A stretch of DNA of 64,000 nt, taken from the NCBI RefSeq assembly GCF_010091925.1, contig NZ_WVID01000005.1:93994-157993 (forward strand). The letters run 5' to 3'. The stretch's first letter is position 1. Each line of letters begins with the position of its first letter. The DNA comes from Nostoc sp. B(2019) (GTDB lineage Bacteria; Cyanobacteriota; Cyanobacteriia; Cyanobacteriales; Nostocaceae). The translations under genes and the position numbers were made by a program. The notes under the pieces were generated by a model. That model did not search any database. It was not told where the DNA came from and saw only the letters and a list, made by a program, of their open reading frames with translations. Below, one piece after another: positions 18,669-29,997 of this stretch.

Positions 18669-21600
18669 ATGACTAACGAAAAATATATGGAACCCGCCTT
18701 TTTGTTACCCGACTTGATTGAAATCCAGCGTTCAAGCTTCCGCTGGTTTTTGGAAGAAGGGTTGATAGAAGAACTTAACTCCTTTAGTCCTATTACAGAT
18801 TACACTGGCAAACTTGAACTGCACTTTTTGGGTCATAACTACAAACTCAAGGAACCAAAGTACAGCGTCGAAGAAGCCAAACGGCGGGATAGTACTTATG
18901 CTGTACAGATGTATGTGCCTACACGCCTGATCAATAAAGAAACAGGGGAAATCAAAGAGCAAGAGGTATTTATCGGGGATCTGCCTTTGATGACCGATCG
19001 CGGCACGTTTATTATTAACGGAGCCGAGCGGGTGATTGTCAACCAGATAGTGCGATCGCCAGGGGTCTATTACAAATCGGAAATTGACAAAAATGGGCGG
19101 CGTACTTATTCAGCTAGCTTAATTCCCAACCGAGGGGCATGGCTGAAATTTGAAACAGACCGTAACGATTTGGTGTGGGTACGCATCGACAAAACCCGCA
19201 AACTCTCAGCACAGGTGCTATTGAAAGCATTAGGGTTATCAGACAACGAAATCTTTGATGCCTTACGCCACCCAGAATATTTCCAAAAAACTATCGAAAA
19301 AGAAGGGCAGTTCTCTGAAGAAGAAGCCCTGATGGAGTTGTATCGTAAACTGCGTCCTGGTGAACCTCCTACGGTATTGGGTGGGCAACAACTCCTAGAC
19401 TCCCGTTTCTTTGACCCAAAACGTTATGACCTTGGTAGAGTCGGACGTTACAAGCTCAACAAGAAATTACGGCTATCCGTACCTGATACCATGCGCGTGC
19501 TGACTTCCAGCGATATCTTGGCAGCCGTAGATTACCTGATCAACCTAGAATACGATATTGGTAATATCGATGACATTGACCACTTAGGCAACCGCCGGGT
19601 GAGAAGTGTGGGCGAGTTACTGCAAAACCAAGTGCGGGTAGGCTTAAATCGCTTAGAGAGAATCATTCGTGAACGGATGACCGTATCAGATGCGGAAGTG
19701 TTGACTCCCGCTTCCTTGGTGAACCCCAAACCATTGGTAGCAGCAATTAAAGAATTCTTTGGCTCTAGTCAGTTAAGTCAGTTCATGGATCAAACCAATC
19801 CCTTAGCGGAATTGACTCATAAACGCCGACTGAGTGCCCTAGGCCCTGGTGGTTTAACCCGTGAACGCGCTGGATTTGCCGTCCGAGATATCCATCCTAG
19901 TCACTACGGACGTATTTGCCCCATTGAAACACCAGAAGGCCCCAACGCTGGTTTGATTGGCTCCTTGGCAACCCATGCACGAGTTAACCAGTACGGCTTC
20001 TTAGAAACGCCATTTAGACCTGTGGAAAATGGGCGGGTGCGATTTGATGTACAGCCAGTGTACATGACAGCCGACGAAGAAGACGACCTGCGTACGGCAA
20101 CTGGTGATATACCCCTAGATGAAAATGGCTACATCAAAGGGCCACAAGTGCCAGTGCGTTATCGCCAAGATTGGGCTACCACAACACCAGAACAAGTTGA
20201 CTACGTAGCTGTATCCCCAGTGCAAATTGTGTCTGTGGCTACTAGCATGATTCCCTTCTTGGAGCATGATGATGCCAACCGAGCACTGATGGGGTCAAAC
20301 ATGCAACGGCAAGCAGTACCCCTACTAAAACCAGAGCGTCCTTTGGTGGGTACAGGCTTGGAAGCTCAAGGAGCAAGGGACTCTGGAATGGTGATTGTGT
20401 CCCGTACCGATGGTGATGTCACATACGTGGATGCCACAGAAATTCGTGTGCGTCCTAAACCCTCAACCCCGGAAATTAAGTACTATCTTTCTAAATACCA
20501 ACGCTCCAACCAAGACACTTGTCTCAACCAAAAACCCCTCGTCCGTATTGGTGAGCGTGTTGTAGCAGGCCAGGTGCTAGCTGATGGCTCCTCAACAGAA
20601 GGTGGTGAATTAGCGCTGGGACAAAACATCGTCGTTGCTTATATGCCTTGGGAAGGCTACAACTACGAAGATGCGATTTTGATTTCTGAGCGGCTGGTAC
20701 AGGATGATGTTTACACCTCAATTCACATTGAAAAATATGAAATTGAGGCCAGACAAACAAAATTAGGGCCAGAAGAAATCACCAGAGAAATCCCCAACGT
20801 TGGGGAAGATGCCTTGCGCCAATTGGATGAACAAGGAATCATTCGCATTGGAGCATGGGTAGAAGCTGGGGATATCTTGGTAGGAAAAGTCACCCCCAAA
20901 GGTGAATCTGACCAACCGCCAGAAGAAAAGCTATTGCGTGCCATTTTCGGTGAAAAAGCGCGGGATGTGCGAGACAATTCCTTGCGAGTACCTAACGGTG
21001 AAAAAGGGCGTGTGGTTGACGTACGCTTGTTTACCCGTGAGCAAGGCGATGAATTGCCACCGGGAGCCAATATGGTAGTCCGGGTGTATGTCGCCCAGAA
21101 GCGCAAAATCCAAGTGGGCGACAAAATGGCAGGACGCCACGGTAACAAGGGAATTATTTCCCGGATATTGCCAGTGGAAGATATGCCCTATTTACCTGAT
21201 GGTTCAACAGTAGACATCGTACTTAACCCCTTGGGTGTACCCAGCCGGATGAACGTCGGACAAGTATTTGAGTGTTTGTTGGGTTGGGCTGGGCATAATT
21301 TGGGAGTGCGATTTAAGATTACTCCCTTTGATGAAATGTATGGTGAAGAGTCATCCCGCAGAATTGTGCATGGCAAGTTGCAAGAAGCCCGAGACGAAAC
21401 AGGCAAAACTTGGGTATATAACCCAGATGACTCAGGCAAAATTATGGTGTTTGATGGTCGCACCGGCGAAGCGTTTGACAGACCTGTAACTGTGGGTGTG
21501 GCTTATATGCTGAAGCTAGTGCATTTGGTGGATGATAAGATCCACGCCCGTTCTACAGGCCCATACTCACTCGTGACCCAGCAACCCTTGGGTGGTAAAG

Positions 21601-21968
21601 CACAGCAAGGTGGTCAGCGATTTGGAGAAATGGAAGTCTGGGCATTGGAAGCTTTTGGTGCAGCTTACACCTTGCAAGAATTGCTCACAGTCAAATCTGA
21701 CGATATGCAAGGGCGGAATGAAGCGCTAAATGCGATCGTTAAAGGTAAGGCAATTCCCCGACCAGGAACACCAGAATCCTTTAAGGTACTGATGCGAGAA
21801 CTGCAATCACTGGGTTTAGACATTGCCGTACACAAGGTAGAGACACAGGCAGACGGTAGTTCCTTGGATGTGGAAGTCGATTTGATGGCAGACCAATCAG
21901 CCCGGCGCACCCCTCCACGACCAACGTACGAATCTCTTTCCCGCGAATCGCTGGAAGAAGACGAGTAG
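18669..21968 (+). CDS. rpoB: DNA-directed RNA polymerase subunit beta
   Basis: 1099 residues from ATG 18669 ([20 protein letters not shown]). The frame is open 36 codons further upstream, but that part is unlike RpoB. Visible landmarks: the rifampicin-region segment [74 protein letters not shown] and [14 protein letters not shown]-type text ([17 protein letters not shown]) near the active site. It is the beta core subunit of the transcription enzyme. It is followed by rpoC1 after 164 bp that contain a 17-bp inverted repeat. Confidence 0.98.
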   Translation: MTNEKYMEPAFLLPDLIEIQRSSFRWFLEEGLIEELNSFSPITDYTGKLELHFLGHNYKLKEPKYSVEEAKRRDSTYAVQMYVPTRLINKETGEIKEQEVFIGDLPLMTDRGTFIINGAERVIVNQIVRSPGVYYKSEIDKNGRRTYSASLIPNRGAWLKFETDRNDLVWVRIDKTRKLSAQVLLKALGLSDNEIFDALRHPEYFQKTIEKEGQFSEEEALMELYRKLRPGEPPTVLGGQQLLDSRFFDPKRYDLGRVGRYKLNKKLRLSVPDTMRVLTSSDILAAVDYLINLEYDIGNIDDIDHLGNRRVRSVGELLQNQVRVGLNRLERIIRERMTVSDAEVLTPASLVNPKPLVAAIKEFFGSSQLSQFMDQTNPLAELTHKRRLSALGPGGLTRERAGFAVRDIHPSHYGRICPIETPEGPNAGLIGSLATHARVNQYGFLETPFRPVENGRVRFDVQPVYMTADEEDDLRTATGDIPLDENGYIKGPQVPVRYRQDWATTTPEQVDYVAVSPVQIVSVATSMIPFLEHDDANRALMGSNMQRQAVPLLKPERPLVGTGLEAQGARDSGMVIVSRTDGDVTYVDATEIRVRPKPSTPEIKYYLSKYQRSNQDTCLNQKPLVRIGERVVAGQVLADGSSTEGGELALGQNIVVAYMPWEGYNYEDAILISERLVQDDVYTSIHIEKYEIEARQTKLGPEEITREIPNVGEDALRQLDEQGIIRIGAWVEAGDILVGKVTPKGESDQPPEEKLLRAIFGEKARDVRDNSLRVPNGEKGRVVDVRLFTREQGDELPPGANMVVRVYVAQKRKIQVGDKMAGRHGNKGIISRILPVEDMPYLPDGSTVDIVLNPLGVPSRMNVGQVFECLLGWAGHNLGVRFKITPFDEMYGEESSRRIVHGKLQEARDETGKTWVYNPDDSGKIMVFDGRTGEAFDRPVTVGVAYMLKLVHLVDDKIHARSTGPYSLVTQQPLGGKAQQGGQRFGEMEVWALEAFGAAYTLQELLTVKSDDMQGRNEALNAIVKGKAIPRPGTPESFKVLMRELQSLGLDIAVHKVETQADGSSLDVEVDLMADQSARRTPPRPTYESLSRESLEEDE

Positions 21969-21970
21969 AG

Positions 21971-22127
21971 AGTGCTGAGTTCTGAGTGCCGTTAGCGGTA
22001 GCGGGGTGTTTAGCCCGTGCTGAGTATTTAAAAGCTCAGCAATTGGCACTTAGAACTTGGTATTTCTCTATTCAATCCTTTTAATTGAATATATTTACTC
22101 AAAACTCATAACTCAGAACTCAGCACT
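21971..22127. repeat. 17-bp perfect inverted repeat spanning the rpoB-rpoC1 spacer
   Basis: AGTGCTGAGTTCTGAGT at 21971-21987 is exactly complemented at 22111-22127, just before the rpoC1 ATG at 22133. Between them lie a GTTAGCGGTAGCGGGG-type module and AT-rich DNA. In mRNA the arms could pair and enclose the spacer. The same heptad-like motif is found in inverted pairs elsewhere in the window. Confidence 0.85.
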
Positions 22128-22132
22128 TAAGT

Positions 22133-24010
22133 ATGAGACCAGCCCAAACTAATCAGTTTGACTACGTAAAAATCGGTTTGGCATCACCAGAACGAATTCG
22201 ACAGTGGGGCGAGCGAACACTGCCCAATGGTCAGTTAGTAGGTGAAGTCACCAAGCCAGAGACGATTAATTACCGAACTCTGAAGCCGGAAATGGACGGC
22301 TTATTCTGTGAGCGCATCTTTGGGCCTGCCAAAGATTGGGAATGCCACTGTGGCAAATATAAAAGAGTCCGTCACAGAGGTATTGTCTGTGAGCGTTGTG
22401 GTGTAGAAGTTACCGAGTCGCGGGTACGTCGCCACCGCATGGGCTATATTAAACTCGCCGCACCTGTCGCTCACGTTTGGTATCTCAAAGGTATTCCTAG
22501 CTATATATCCATCCTGCTAGATATGCCCTTGCGGGATGTTGAGCAGATTGTCTATTTCAACTCTTATGTTGTCCTGAGTCCAGGGAATGCCGAAACCTTA
22601 ACTTACAAACAGCTACTAAGTGAAGACCAGTGGTTGGAAATTGAAGACCAAATTTATAGCGAAGATTCTCAGCTACAAGGCGTAGAGGTAGGTATTGGTG
22701 CTGAGGCACTGCTGCGTTTACTTGCTGATATCAATTTAGAGCAAGAAGCTGAAAGCCTACGCGAAGAAATTGGCAATGCCAAGGGACAAAAGCGGGCCAA
22801 GCTAATTAAGCGGCTGCGGGTGATTGACAACTTCATCGCCACTGGTTCCAAGCCAGAGTGGATGGTAATGGCAGTCATTCCCGTAATTCCCCCTGATTTA
22901 CGCCCAATGGTACAGCTAGATGGCGGTCGGTTTGCCACTAGTGATTTGAATGATTTGTATCGGCGGGTAATTAATCGTAATAATCGTCTGGCACGCTTGC
23001 AAGAGATTTTAGCGCCAGAGATTATTGTGCGGAACGAAAAGCGGATGCTGCAAGAAGCAGTAGATGCTTTGATTGACAATGGTCGCCGGGGACGTACTGT
23101 AGTCGGGGCAAATAACCGACCCCTGAAATCTTTGTCCGACATTATTGAGGGTAAGCAAGGACGTTTCCGACAAAACTTGTTGGGTAAACGGGTTGACTAC
23201 TCTGGACGTTCTGTAATTGTCGTCGGGCCAAAGCTGAAGATTCACCAGTGCGGTTTGCCTAGGGAAATGGCAATTGAGCTATTTCAACCGTTTGTGATCA
23301 ATCGCTTGATTCGCAGTGGCATGGTGAATAACATCAAAGCGGCGAAAAAACTCATATCTCGCAATGACCCTAGTGTCTGGGATGTGTTGGAAGAAGTGAT
23401 TGAAGGACACCCAGTGCTGCTCAACCGAGCACCGACGCTGCACCGTTTGGGTATTCAGTCTTTTGAGCCGATTTTGGTGGAAGGTAGAGCGATTCAACTG
23501 CATCCTCTGGTGTGCCCGGCGTTTAACGCTGACTTTGACGGCGACCAAATGGCGGTACACGTCCCCTTGTCGTTAGAAAGTCAAGCTGAAGCGCGGTTAT
23601 TGATGCTGGCTTCTAACAATATTTTGTCACCGGCTACAGGGAAACCTATTATCACGCCTAGCCAAGACATGGTACTGGGAGCATATTACTTAACAGCAGA
23701 AAATCCCAATGCCAAAAAAGGTGCAGGAAAGTACTTTTCTTCGCTAGATGATGTAATCATGGCTTTCCAGCAAGAGCAAATTGATCTGCACGCCTATATC
23801 TACGTGCGATTTGACGGTGAACTGGAATCAGACCAACCAGATACAGAACCCCTGAAAGTGACAGAAAACGACGATGGTAGCCGAACGTTGCTGTATAAGT
23901 TCCGCCGAGTCAGAGAAGACGGTAAGGGAAATCTGCTTTCTCAATATATATACACAACGCCTGGTCGCGTTATTTACAACAAGGCGATTCAAGAAGCACT
24001 AGCAAGTTAG
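22133..24010 (+). CDS. rpoC1: DNA-directed RNA polymerase subunit gamma (N-terminal part of beta')
   Basis: 625 residues. The N-terminal zinc site is [20 protein letters not shown] (four Cys), and the catalytic Mg loop is [12 protein letters not shown]. Text such as [26 protein letters not shown] and [19 protein letters not shown] is typical. In cyanobacteria and plastids beta' is split into gamma (RpoC1) and beta' (RpoC2); this gene is the catalytic N-terminal half. It starts at ATG 22133 without a clear Shine-Dalgarno. Confidence 0.98.
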   Translation: MRPAQTNQFDYVKIGLASPERIRQWGERTLPNGQLVGEVTKPETINYRTLKPEMDGLFCERIFGPAKDWECHCGKYKRVRHRGIVCERCGVEVTESRVRRHRMGYIKLAAPVAHVWYLKGIPSYISILLDMPLRDVEQIVYFNSYVVLSPGNAETLTYKQLLSEDQWLEIEDQIYSEDSQLQGVEVGIGAEALLRLLADINLEQEAESLREEIGNAKGQKRAKLIKRLRVIDNFIATGSKPEWMVMAVIPVIPPDLRPMVQLDGGRFATSDLNDLYRRVINRNNRLARLQEILAPEIIVRNEKRMLQEAVDALIDNGRRGRTVVGANNRPLKSLSDIIEGKQGRFRQNLLGKRVDYSGRSVIVVGPKLKIHQCGLPREMAIELFQPFVINRLIRSGMVNNIKAAKKLISRNDPSVWDVLEEVIEGHPVLLNRAPTLHRLGIQSFEPILVEGRAIQLHPLVCPAFNADFDGDQMAVHVPLSLESQAEARLLMLASNNILSPATGKPIITPSQDMVLGAYYLTAENPNAKKGAGKYFSSLDDVIMAFQQEQIDLHAYIYVRFDGELESDQPDTEPLKVTENDDGSRTLLYKFRRVREDGKGNLLSQYIYTTPGRVIYNKAIQEALAS

Positions 24011-24017
24011 TGACGAT

Positions 24018-24042
24018 TGCTGAGTCAAAAAAACACTCAGCA
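24018..24042. repeat. Short inverted TGCTGAGT pair after rpoC1
   Basis: TGCTGAGT (24018-24025) and ACTCAGCA (24035-24042) form a small hairpin eight bases after the rpoC1 stop. It belongs to the AGTGCTGAGT family seen at 21971, 40996 and 43188. Confidence 0.65.
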
Positions 24043-24058
24043 CTTCAAATCTCAGCGA

Positions 24059-24094
24059 GAAGTCAGAGCGGCGGCTTCCGCCGCTCTGAACTTC
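24059..24094. repeat. GAAGTC-hairpin dispersed element, copy 2 (rpoC1-rpoC2 spacer)
   Basis: Outer arms GAAGT/ACTTC and inner arms AGAGCGGCGG/CCGCCGCTCT around CTT. It sits inside the rpo operon, 40 bp before the rpoC2 ATG. The frame upstream of rpoC2 is open through it, so gene finders may wrongly extend RpoC2 by 39 residues. Confidence 0.85.
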
Positions 24095-24133
24095 GGTGAC
24101 TCAGGACTGTTAATGACTCAGGACTCAGGACGA

Positions 24134-27100
24134 ATGACTAACGAAAAAATGATTTTTCGCAATCGCGTGGTTGACAAAGGTCAGCTGAGAAATTTAATTT
24201 CTTGGGCGTTTACGCATTATGGTACGGCGCGAACTGCGGTGATGGCAGACAAATTAAAAGATTTGGGATTTCGCTACGCTACTAAGGCAGGGGTTTCTAT
24301 CAGTGTAGATGACTTGATGGTGCCACCAAGTAAGCGATCGCTCCTAGAAGCAGCAGAAGAAGAAATTCGCGCCACCGAAACTCGTTACCAACGGGGAGAA
24401 ATCACTGAAGTTGAACGTTTCCAAAAAGTAATTGATACCTGGAACGGTACCAGTGAAGCCCTTAAAGATGAAGTAGTTATCCACTTCAAAAAGACTAATC
24501 CCCTAAACTCCGTGTACATGATGGCATTTTCGGGAGCGCGGGGTAACATCTCCCAAGTCCGGCAGCTGGTGGGGATGCGGGGACTGATGGCAGATCCTCA
24601 AGGGGAAATTATCGACTTACCTATCAAAACCAACTTCCGCGAAGGACTCACGGTGACGGAATATATTATTTCGTCTTACGGTGCCAGAAAAGGATTGGTG
24701 GATACAGCCTTGCGGACGGCTGACTCCGGTTATCTCACCCGCCGTCTAGTTGACGTATCCCAGGATGTAATTATCCGGGAATTTGACTGCGGCACCACCA
24801 GGGGGATTCCGATTCGGCCAATGACAGAAGGGGCCAAAACCTTGATCCCTCTGGCAACACGCTTGATGGGGCGGGTAATTGGCGAGGATGTAGTGCATCC
24901 AACTACAAAAGAAGTGATTGCACCACGCAACACCCCGGTTTCTGAGGAATTAGCAAAGAAAATTGAAAAAGCTGGAGTCGCTGAAGTTTTCTTGCGATCG
25001 CCTCTGACTTGTGATGCCGCACGTTCCGTCTGTCAACACTGCTACGGCTGGAGTTTGGCCCACGCCAAAATGGTAGACTTGGGCGAAGCTGTGGGGATTA
25101 TTGCTGCCCAAAGTATTGGTGAGCCTGGAACTCAGCTAACCATGCGGACATTCCACACAGGTGGTGTGTTTACCGGAGAAGTGGCGCAACAAGTACGCTC
25201 TAAAATCGATGGGACTGTCAAGCTTCCCCGAAAATTAAAGACCAGAACATATCGCACCCGCCACGGTGAAGATGCCCTGTATGTTGAGGCAAATGGCATC
25301 CTGATTTTAGAACCGAAAAAAGAAGGTTCTGAAACCCCACCTAACCAAGAGGTTCATCTTACTCAAGGTTCCACACTATATGTATTTGATGGAAATCAGG
25401 TAAAACAGGGTCAGTTGTTGGCAGAGGTTGCCCTCGGTGGACGTACAACTCGTACCAATACAGAAAAAGCTGTTAAAGATGTAGCCTCTGACTTGGCAGG
25501 GGAAGTGCAATTTGCCGAAGTAGTCCCAGAACAAAAAACAGACCGTCAAGGCAATACCACAACCACAGCTGCACGGGGTGGTTTGATTTGGATTTTGTCT
25601 GGAGAAGTTTATAACTTGCCGCCGGGTGCAGAATTGGTGGTGAAAAATGGTGATGCGATCGCCTCGAATGGAGTTTTAGCAGAAACCAAGTTAACTACTT
25701 TACACGGCGGTGTAGTGCGCTTACCCGAAGCTACCCCTGGTAAGAGTACCAGAGAAATTGAGATTATCACCGCTTCTGTGGTTTTAGACCAGGCAACGGT
25801 GACTGTCCAAAGCTCCCAAGGTCGCAATAACTACTTAGTCTCCACTGGCAACAACCAGGTATTTAACCTCAGAGCTACACCAGGCACAAAAGTGCAAAAT
25901 GGTCAAGTGGTAGCTGAGTTAATTGATGACCGCTATCGTACAACCACTGGTGGATTCCTAAAATTCGCGGGCGTCGAAGTCCAGAAAAAAGGCAAAGCCA
26001 AGCTGGGTTATGAAGTGGTAGAGGGAGGTACCCTTTTGTGGATTCCCGAAGAAACCCACGAAGTAAATAAAGATATTTCCCTGCTCTTGGTGGAAGATGG
26101 TCAGTTTGTCGAAGCTGGCACCGAGGTAGTAAAAGATATCTTCTGCCAAACCAGTGGCGTTGTAGAAGTGACCCAGAAAAACGACATTCTGCGGGAAGTC
26201 GTGGTTAAGCCAGGGGAACTGCTGATGGTAGACGATCCAGAAGCAGTGATTGGCCGAGATAACACCTTTGTTCAACCAGGTGAAGAATTTCAAGGGGCAG
26301 TTGCCACCGAATTGCGCTATATCCAATATGTGGAGACACCAGAAGGCCCAGCCCTGTTGAGCCGTCCAGTAGTGGAGTTTGCTGTACCGAGCAATCCAGA
26401 TGTGCCATCGACTACATCTGTCAGCCAACAAACTGGGCGTTCTATTCAATTGCGGGCTGTGCAGCGACTTCCTTACAAAGATTCAGAACGCGTTAAATCT
26501 GTTGAAGGAGTCGAATTACTGCGAACCCAGCTAGTGTTGGAAATTGACTCCGAAGGTGAACAAGACCACAACACTTCCCCTTTAGCAGCAGATATTGAAT
26601 TAGTACTGGATACCGAAGATCCAGAGATTCAACGCTTGCAGCTGGTGATTTTGGAGTCCTTGGTAATTCGTCGAGACATTACCGCCGACGCCACCCAAGG
26701 TAGTACCCAGACAACTCTTGAGGTACACGATGGGATCACCATTGCCCCCGGCTCTGTGGTGGCACGTACTCAAATCTTGTGTAAAGAAGGGGGTATTGTG
26801 CGGGGCGTGCAAAAAGGGACTGAAAACGTACGTCGCTGCTTAGTCTTGCGACGTGACACTGACATGATCACGATGAATACTAGTACTCAGCCCAAGGTTA
26901 AGGTGGGTGACTTGCTAGTAGAAGGTACAGAAGTTGCCCCTGGAGTCTTTGCTGTTGAATCTGGGCAAGTAGTAGATGTCAAAAATGCTCCTGCGGCATC
27001 TGCTGCTGGTGAATCGGCTCTTAGTACTAAAGAATATGCCATCACCATCCGCGTCGGTCGTCCCTACCGAGTCAGTCCTGGTGCTGTGTTGCAAATAGAA

Positions 27101-28201
27101 GATGGCGATCTGGTACAACGGGGCGATAACTTGGTGTTGTTGGTGTTTGAACGCGCCAAAACCGGAGACATTATTCAAGGTTTGCCCCGGATTGAGGAAC
27201 TGCTCGAAGCTCGTAAACCTAAAGAAGCGTGTATCTTATGTCGGCGGGCTGGAGAAGTTAAGGTAGTTTATGGTGATGGTGATGAAGCGATCGCCATTAA
27301 GGTCGTGGAACAGAATGGTGTAGTCACAGATTATCCTCTCGGCCCTGGACAAAATCTGATTGTGCCAGATGGATCTCATGTGTTAGCCGGACAACCGTTG
27401 AGTGATGGGCCATCTAATCCCCACGAAATTTTGGAAATCTTCTTTAGCCTGGGTTCCGAGGATGGAGTCTATGCCTGTGCTAGCCATGCCTTGCAAAAGG
27501 TTCAAACATTTTTGGTGAATGAGGTGCAAATGGTGTATCAGTCTCAAGGGATTGATATTTCTGATAAGCACATTGAAGTAATTGTTCGCCAGATGACCAA
27601 TAAAGTACGGATAGATGATGGTGGCGATACCACCATGCTTCCCGGCGAATTGGTAGAGTTGCGCCAAGTTGAGCAGGTGAACGAAGCTATGGCAATTACT
27701 GGTGGTGCGCGGGCACAGTACACTCCTGTATTATTAGGGATTACCAAAGCATCTTTGAACACCGACAGCTTTATTTCTGCCGCATCCTTCCAAGAGACAA
27801 CACGAGTACTGACCGAAGCAGCTATCGAAGGTAAATCTGACTGGCTGCGCGGGTTGAAGGAAAACGTGATTATCGGACGATTAATCCCTGCTGGTACTGG
27901 CTACAATGCTTATGAAGAACCAGGCGCGATCGAGGACTATGCTGCTCTTGACAGTAGTAGTGTCTTGGATGAAGTCGATGACCCTCTAGACATGGTTCTA
28001 GATGACCGCACAGCTCGCACTTATAATTTAGACTCTCCTTCCCTTGGTGAATCTGGATTTGGTAGCAGACGTGCAGAAAGGTCAATTCTAGATGACGAAG
28101 ATGAGTTGATTGCTGATGAAATCACCGAAATCTCCGACCTTGTAGAAGAAGACGAAGAGGAAGATTACGAGGAAGACGAGGAAGACGATTACGACGAATA
28201 A
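24134..28201 (+). CDS. rpoC2: DNA-directed RNA polymerase subunit beta' (C-terminal part)
   Basis: 1355 residues from ATG 24134 ([20 protein letters not shown]); AGGA at 24120-24123 supports this start. Landmarks: [20 protein letters not shown] (bridge-helix region), the zinc-site cysteines around [33 protein letters not shown] (trigger-loop part), then about 600 residues of beta-rich insertion (the SI3 region typical of cyanobacteria), and the C-terminal [14 protein letters not shown]-like segment ([20 protein letters not shown]). The last ~18 residues are almost all Asp/Glu. It is the last gene of the rpo operon and is followed by a strong terminator. Confidence 0.98.
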   Translation: MTNEKMIFRNRVVDKGQLRNLISWAFTHYGTARTAVMADKLKDLGFRYATKAGVSISVDDLMVPPSKRSLLEAAEEEIRATETRYQRGEITEVERFQKVIDTWNGTSEALKDEVVIHFKKTNPLNSVYMMAFSGARGNISQVRQLVGMRGLMADPQGEIIDLPIKTNFREGLTVTEYIISSYGARKGLVDTALRTADSGYLTRRLVDVSQDVIIREFDCGTTRGIPIRPMTEGAKTLIPLATRLMGRVIGEDVVHPTTKEVIAPRNTPVSEELAKKIEKAGVAEVFLRSPLTCDAARSVCQHCYGWSLAHAKMVDLGEAVGIIAAQSIGEPGTQLTMRTFHTGGVFTGEVAQQVRSKIDGTVKLPRKLKTRTYRTRHGEDALYVEANGILILEPKKEGSETPPNQEVHLTQGSTLYVFDGNQVKQGQLLAEVALGGRTTRTNTEKAVKDVASDLAGEVQFAEVVPEQKTDRQGNTTTTAARGGLIWILSGEVYNLPPGAELVVKNGDAIASNGVLAETKLTTLHGGVVRLPEATPGKSTREIEIITASVVLDQATVTVQSSQGRNNYLVSTGNNQVFNLRATPGTKVQNGQVVAELIDDRYRTTTGGFLKFAGVEVQKKGKAKLGYEVVEGGTLLWIPEETHEVNKDISLLLVEDGQFVEAGTEVVKDIFCQTSGVVEVTQKNDILREVVVKPGELLMVDDPEAVIGRDNTFVQPGEEFQGAVATELRYIQYVETPEGPALLSRPVVEFAVPSNPDVPSTTSVSQQTGRSIQLRAVQRLPYKDSERVKSVEGVELLRTQLVLEIDSEGEQDHNTSPLAADIELVLDTEDPEIQRLQLVILESLVIRRDITADATQGSTQTTLEVHDGITIAPGSVVARTQILCKEGGIVRGVQKGTENVRRCLVLRRDTDMITMNTSTQPKVKVGDLLVEGTEVAPGVFAVESGQVVDVKNAPAASAAGESALSTKEYAITIRVGRPYRVSPGAVLQIEDGDLVQRGDNLVLLVFERAKTGDIIQGLPRIEELLEARKPKEACILCRRAGEVKVVYGDGDEAIAIKVVEQNGVVTDYPLGPGQNLIVPDGSHVLAGQPLSDGPSNPHEILEIFFSLGSEDGVYACASHALQKVQTFLVNEVQMVYQSQGIDISDKHIEVIVRQMTNKVRIDDGGDTTMLPGELVELRQVEQVNEAMAITGGARAQYTPVLLGITKASLNTDSFISAASFQETTRVLTEAAIEGKSDWLRGLKENVIIGRLIPAGTGYNAYEEPGAIEDYAALDSSSVLDEVDDPLDMVLDDRTARTYNLDSPSLGESGFGSRRAERSILDDEDELIADEITEISDLVEEDEEEDYEEDEEDDYDE

Positions 28202-28217
28202 AGCCGAAAGGTAAAAA

Positions 28218-28255
28218 GTAAAAAAGCAAAAGAAAATTTTCTTTTGCTTTTTTAC
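28218..28255 (+). terminator. Intrinsic terminator of the rpo operon
   Basis: A perfect 38-nt palindrome: the left arm starts GTAAAAAAGCAAAAGAAAA and the right arm is its exact complement, ending TTTTTTAC. It begins 17 bp after the rpoC2 stop. The A-rich and T-rich arms make it able to work in both directions, which suits the convergent methyltransferase gene downstream. Confidence 0.85.
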
Positions 28256-28292
28256 TTTGCTCTTAATAAACCAATACAGACAAATCCTGTTG

Positions 28293-28321
28293 GTAGAGAC
28301 GTTGCAATGCAACGTCTCTAC
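28293..28321. repeat. GTAGAGACG-type palindromic dispersed repeat, copy 2
   Basis: A perfect-arm palindrome of 29 nt beginning GTAGAGACGTTGCA and ending TGCAACGTCTCTAC. It lies just after the rpo terminator. It is the best-conserved of three related copies (9109, 16076, 28293). Confidence 0.85.
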
Positions 28322-28490
28322 GTTGGTTTATTCGTCACATTTTTTGTTCAAATTAGTATCAGTTAAAACTAAAAATTAAAACTGGCGTAGGTTGAAGCAG
28401 CCCTGCCGTAGACGGGTTTCCCAGCTTGAAGCGAGTCGTGTTTGAGAAACGAAACCCAACACGAGCAAGACTTTGCTTCTAAAAAACATA

Positions 28491-29336
28491 TTATAAAATT
28501 TTGGTTTCTGGCTTTCGACCTATTACATACCAAGTAGTGAGTTCATCCCATACTCCTTGGTCGGTTTGGAGCGCCTCTAGTTTCGCCTCAAATTCAGCTT
28601 TAGCTTGTGCTAACTGTTCTGACGAAAGCTTTGAGGAGAAATTTCGATATTTTCCCTGGGGTGGACGAGAAATTCCTTCCCATGTTGCTTTTGCCTGTTC
28701 TAAACCTATGTAGCTGCCATGCTGCTCAGTCTTGATTTTTATTGCTTCAAAGCCAGCATCCTCGAATAGACTTTGGCACGTTTCAAGTGTGCCAATTCGA
28801 TTGCTAGCCTCTAGCAAAACACCATACTTTTCTAACACCTCCAGCAGAACAACATATCCGACATACGCGGTATCAGCAGGGGTATGAATACCAATTACCC
28901 CACCAGGTTTGAGAAATCGTATCCATTGGCGTAATGTGGCTTCTTTGTCCTCTATCCAAGGAAATGTATTCGCGCATAAAATTTGATCAAAACTATTGGC
29001 AGGAAAATTAAGTGATTCCGCATCCGCTAGTTGAAACTCAACATTGTTTAGACCTAATGCTTCAACCTTACATCTAGCCTGCTCTAGCATCCCACTAGAA
29101 ATATCTATACCAACAACTCGACCTCCATCTCCGACAATTCGAGCTGCTTCAATTGCAATGTGACCTGTACCCACTCCAATATCTAAAATATGCTTTCCAG
29201 AACGTATGAGTGAATATTCAAGGAGACGTTGACAAATTAGCAAATGCCACTCACTATCATCATAAGTTTGGCTTCTGCGGTTGTATACATCTGCTATTCC
29301 CTGTTTGTAATCATTTAAGTCAAGTTGTTTAGTCAT
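28491..29336 (-). CDS. Class I SAM-dependent methyltransferase (UbiE/Methyltransf_11 type)
   Basis: 281 residues with motif I ILDIGVGTGHIA (~50-61), motif II VVGIDISSGML, the ADAESLNFPANSFDQILCAN segment, and LKPGGVIGIHT. A C-terminal ~90-residue helical extension (PPQGKYRNFSSKLSSEQLAQAKAEFEAKLEAL) may form a substrate cap. The substrate is unknown; small hydrophobic molecules are usual for this type. It is monocistronic and convergent with rpoC2. It starts at ATG 29336. Confidence 0.85.
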   Translation of the reverse strand: MTKQLDLNDYKQGIADVYNRRSQTYDDSEWHLLICQRLLEYSLIRSGKHILDIGVGTGHIAIEAARIVGDGGRVVGIDISSGMLEQARCKVEALGLNNVEFQLADAESLNFPANSFDQILCANTFPWIEDKEATLRQWIRFLKPGGVIGIHTPADTAYVGYVVLLEVLEKYGVLLEASNRIGTLETCQSLFEDAGFEAIKIKTEQHGSYIGLEQAKATWEGISRPPQGKYRNFSSKLSSEQLAQAKAEFEAKLEALQTDQGVWDELTTWYVIGRKPETKIL

Positions 29337-29634
29337 TCAAGTTATAAATTTGATATTCATATTTCTGAGTGTAATATCTGATGCCAGCACAGCAGTGACC
29401 ATAAATGACCTATCAACAAAATCTCTTAAACTTCACGATTCTTAATTATGCCAACTTCTTTTTGTGGCTGACATAAGTCCCATAATCCAATAGGCTGATC
29501 TAAAGTGGTTATTTTTCACAAAGCTTAGCTGCTCAAAAAGTTAGACTATGTTGGCAGCAATTTTGGATAACCATGTGCAAAATATTGCCTACCATCTATT
29601 ATCACTCAGTCGTTAATAACTACGTGTACATAAA

Positions 29635-29958
29635 ATGCGTCTTAAGATAGTCCAGAACTTTGATGGCAGTTTCACTCTCGAGCCACAAGCCAAAGAAACT
29701 TTATTTCAATTATTGACAAGTGAAGCTTTCTTAAAGCAGATTTGTCAGAATTTGCAGTGTGAAAAAGTAGAGTTTACAGAACTGTTTTTTCAGCCAGTTC
29801 CCTATAGTTTAGCTACTCCTAAAGGGATGCCCGCAGCATTTGAAAAATACCATGAATCTGATGATTATGCCATAATCAACGTCCCACCAAATTTTATGTT
29901 TAATGCTAAAATTTTTAACCCTAGCCGCCTTTGTGCAATTTACAAAAAAATTGAGTAG
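29635..29958 (+). CDS. Small hypothetical protein, first gene of a pair with the GIY-YIG-like gene
   Basis: 107 residues (MRLKIVQNFDGSFTLEPQAK...), soluble, no signal peptide, no family that I recognise. The ATG at 29635 has no clear Shine-Dalgarno. The next gene starts 39 bp later on the same strand, so the two are probably cotranscribed. The coding look (no internal stops, balanced composition, normal tandem spacing) supports a real gene, but the function is unknown. Confidence 0.6.
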   Translation: MRLKIVQNFDGSFTLEPQAKETLFQLLTSEAFLKQICQNLQCEKVEFTELFFQPVPYSLATPKGMPAAFEKYHESDDYAIINVPPNFMFNAKIFNPSRLCAIYKKIE

Positions 29959-29997
29959 TCTAATTCTTAAAGTAGCTAACAAGTTTTAAATTTTATT

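Noticed and set aside
24017-24133. In-frame N-terminal extension of RpoC2 by 39 residues
   Set aside because: It runs through the GAAGTC-hairpin repeat; the conserved start is [13 protein letters not shown] at 24134.
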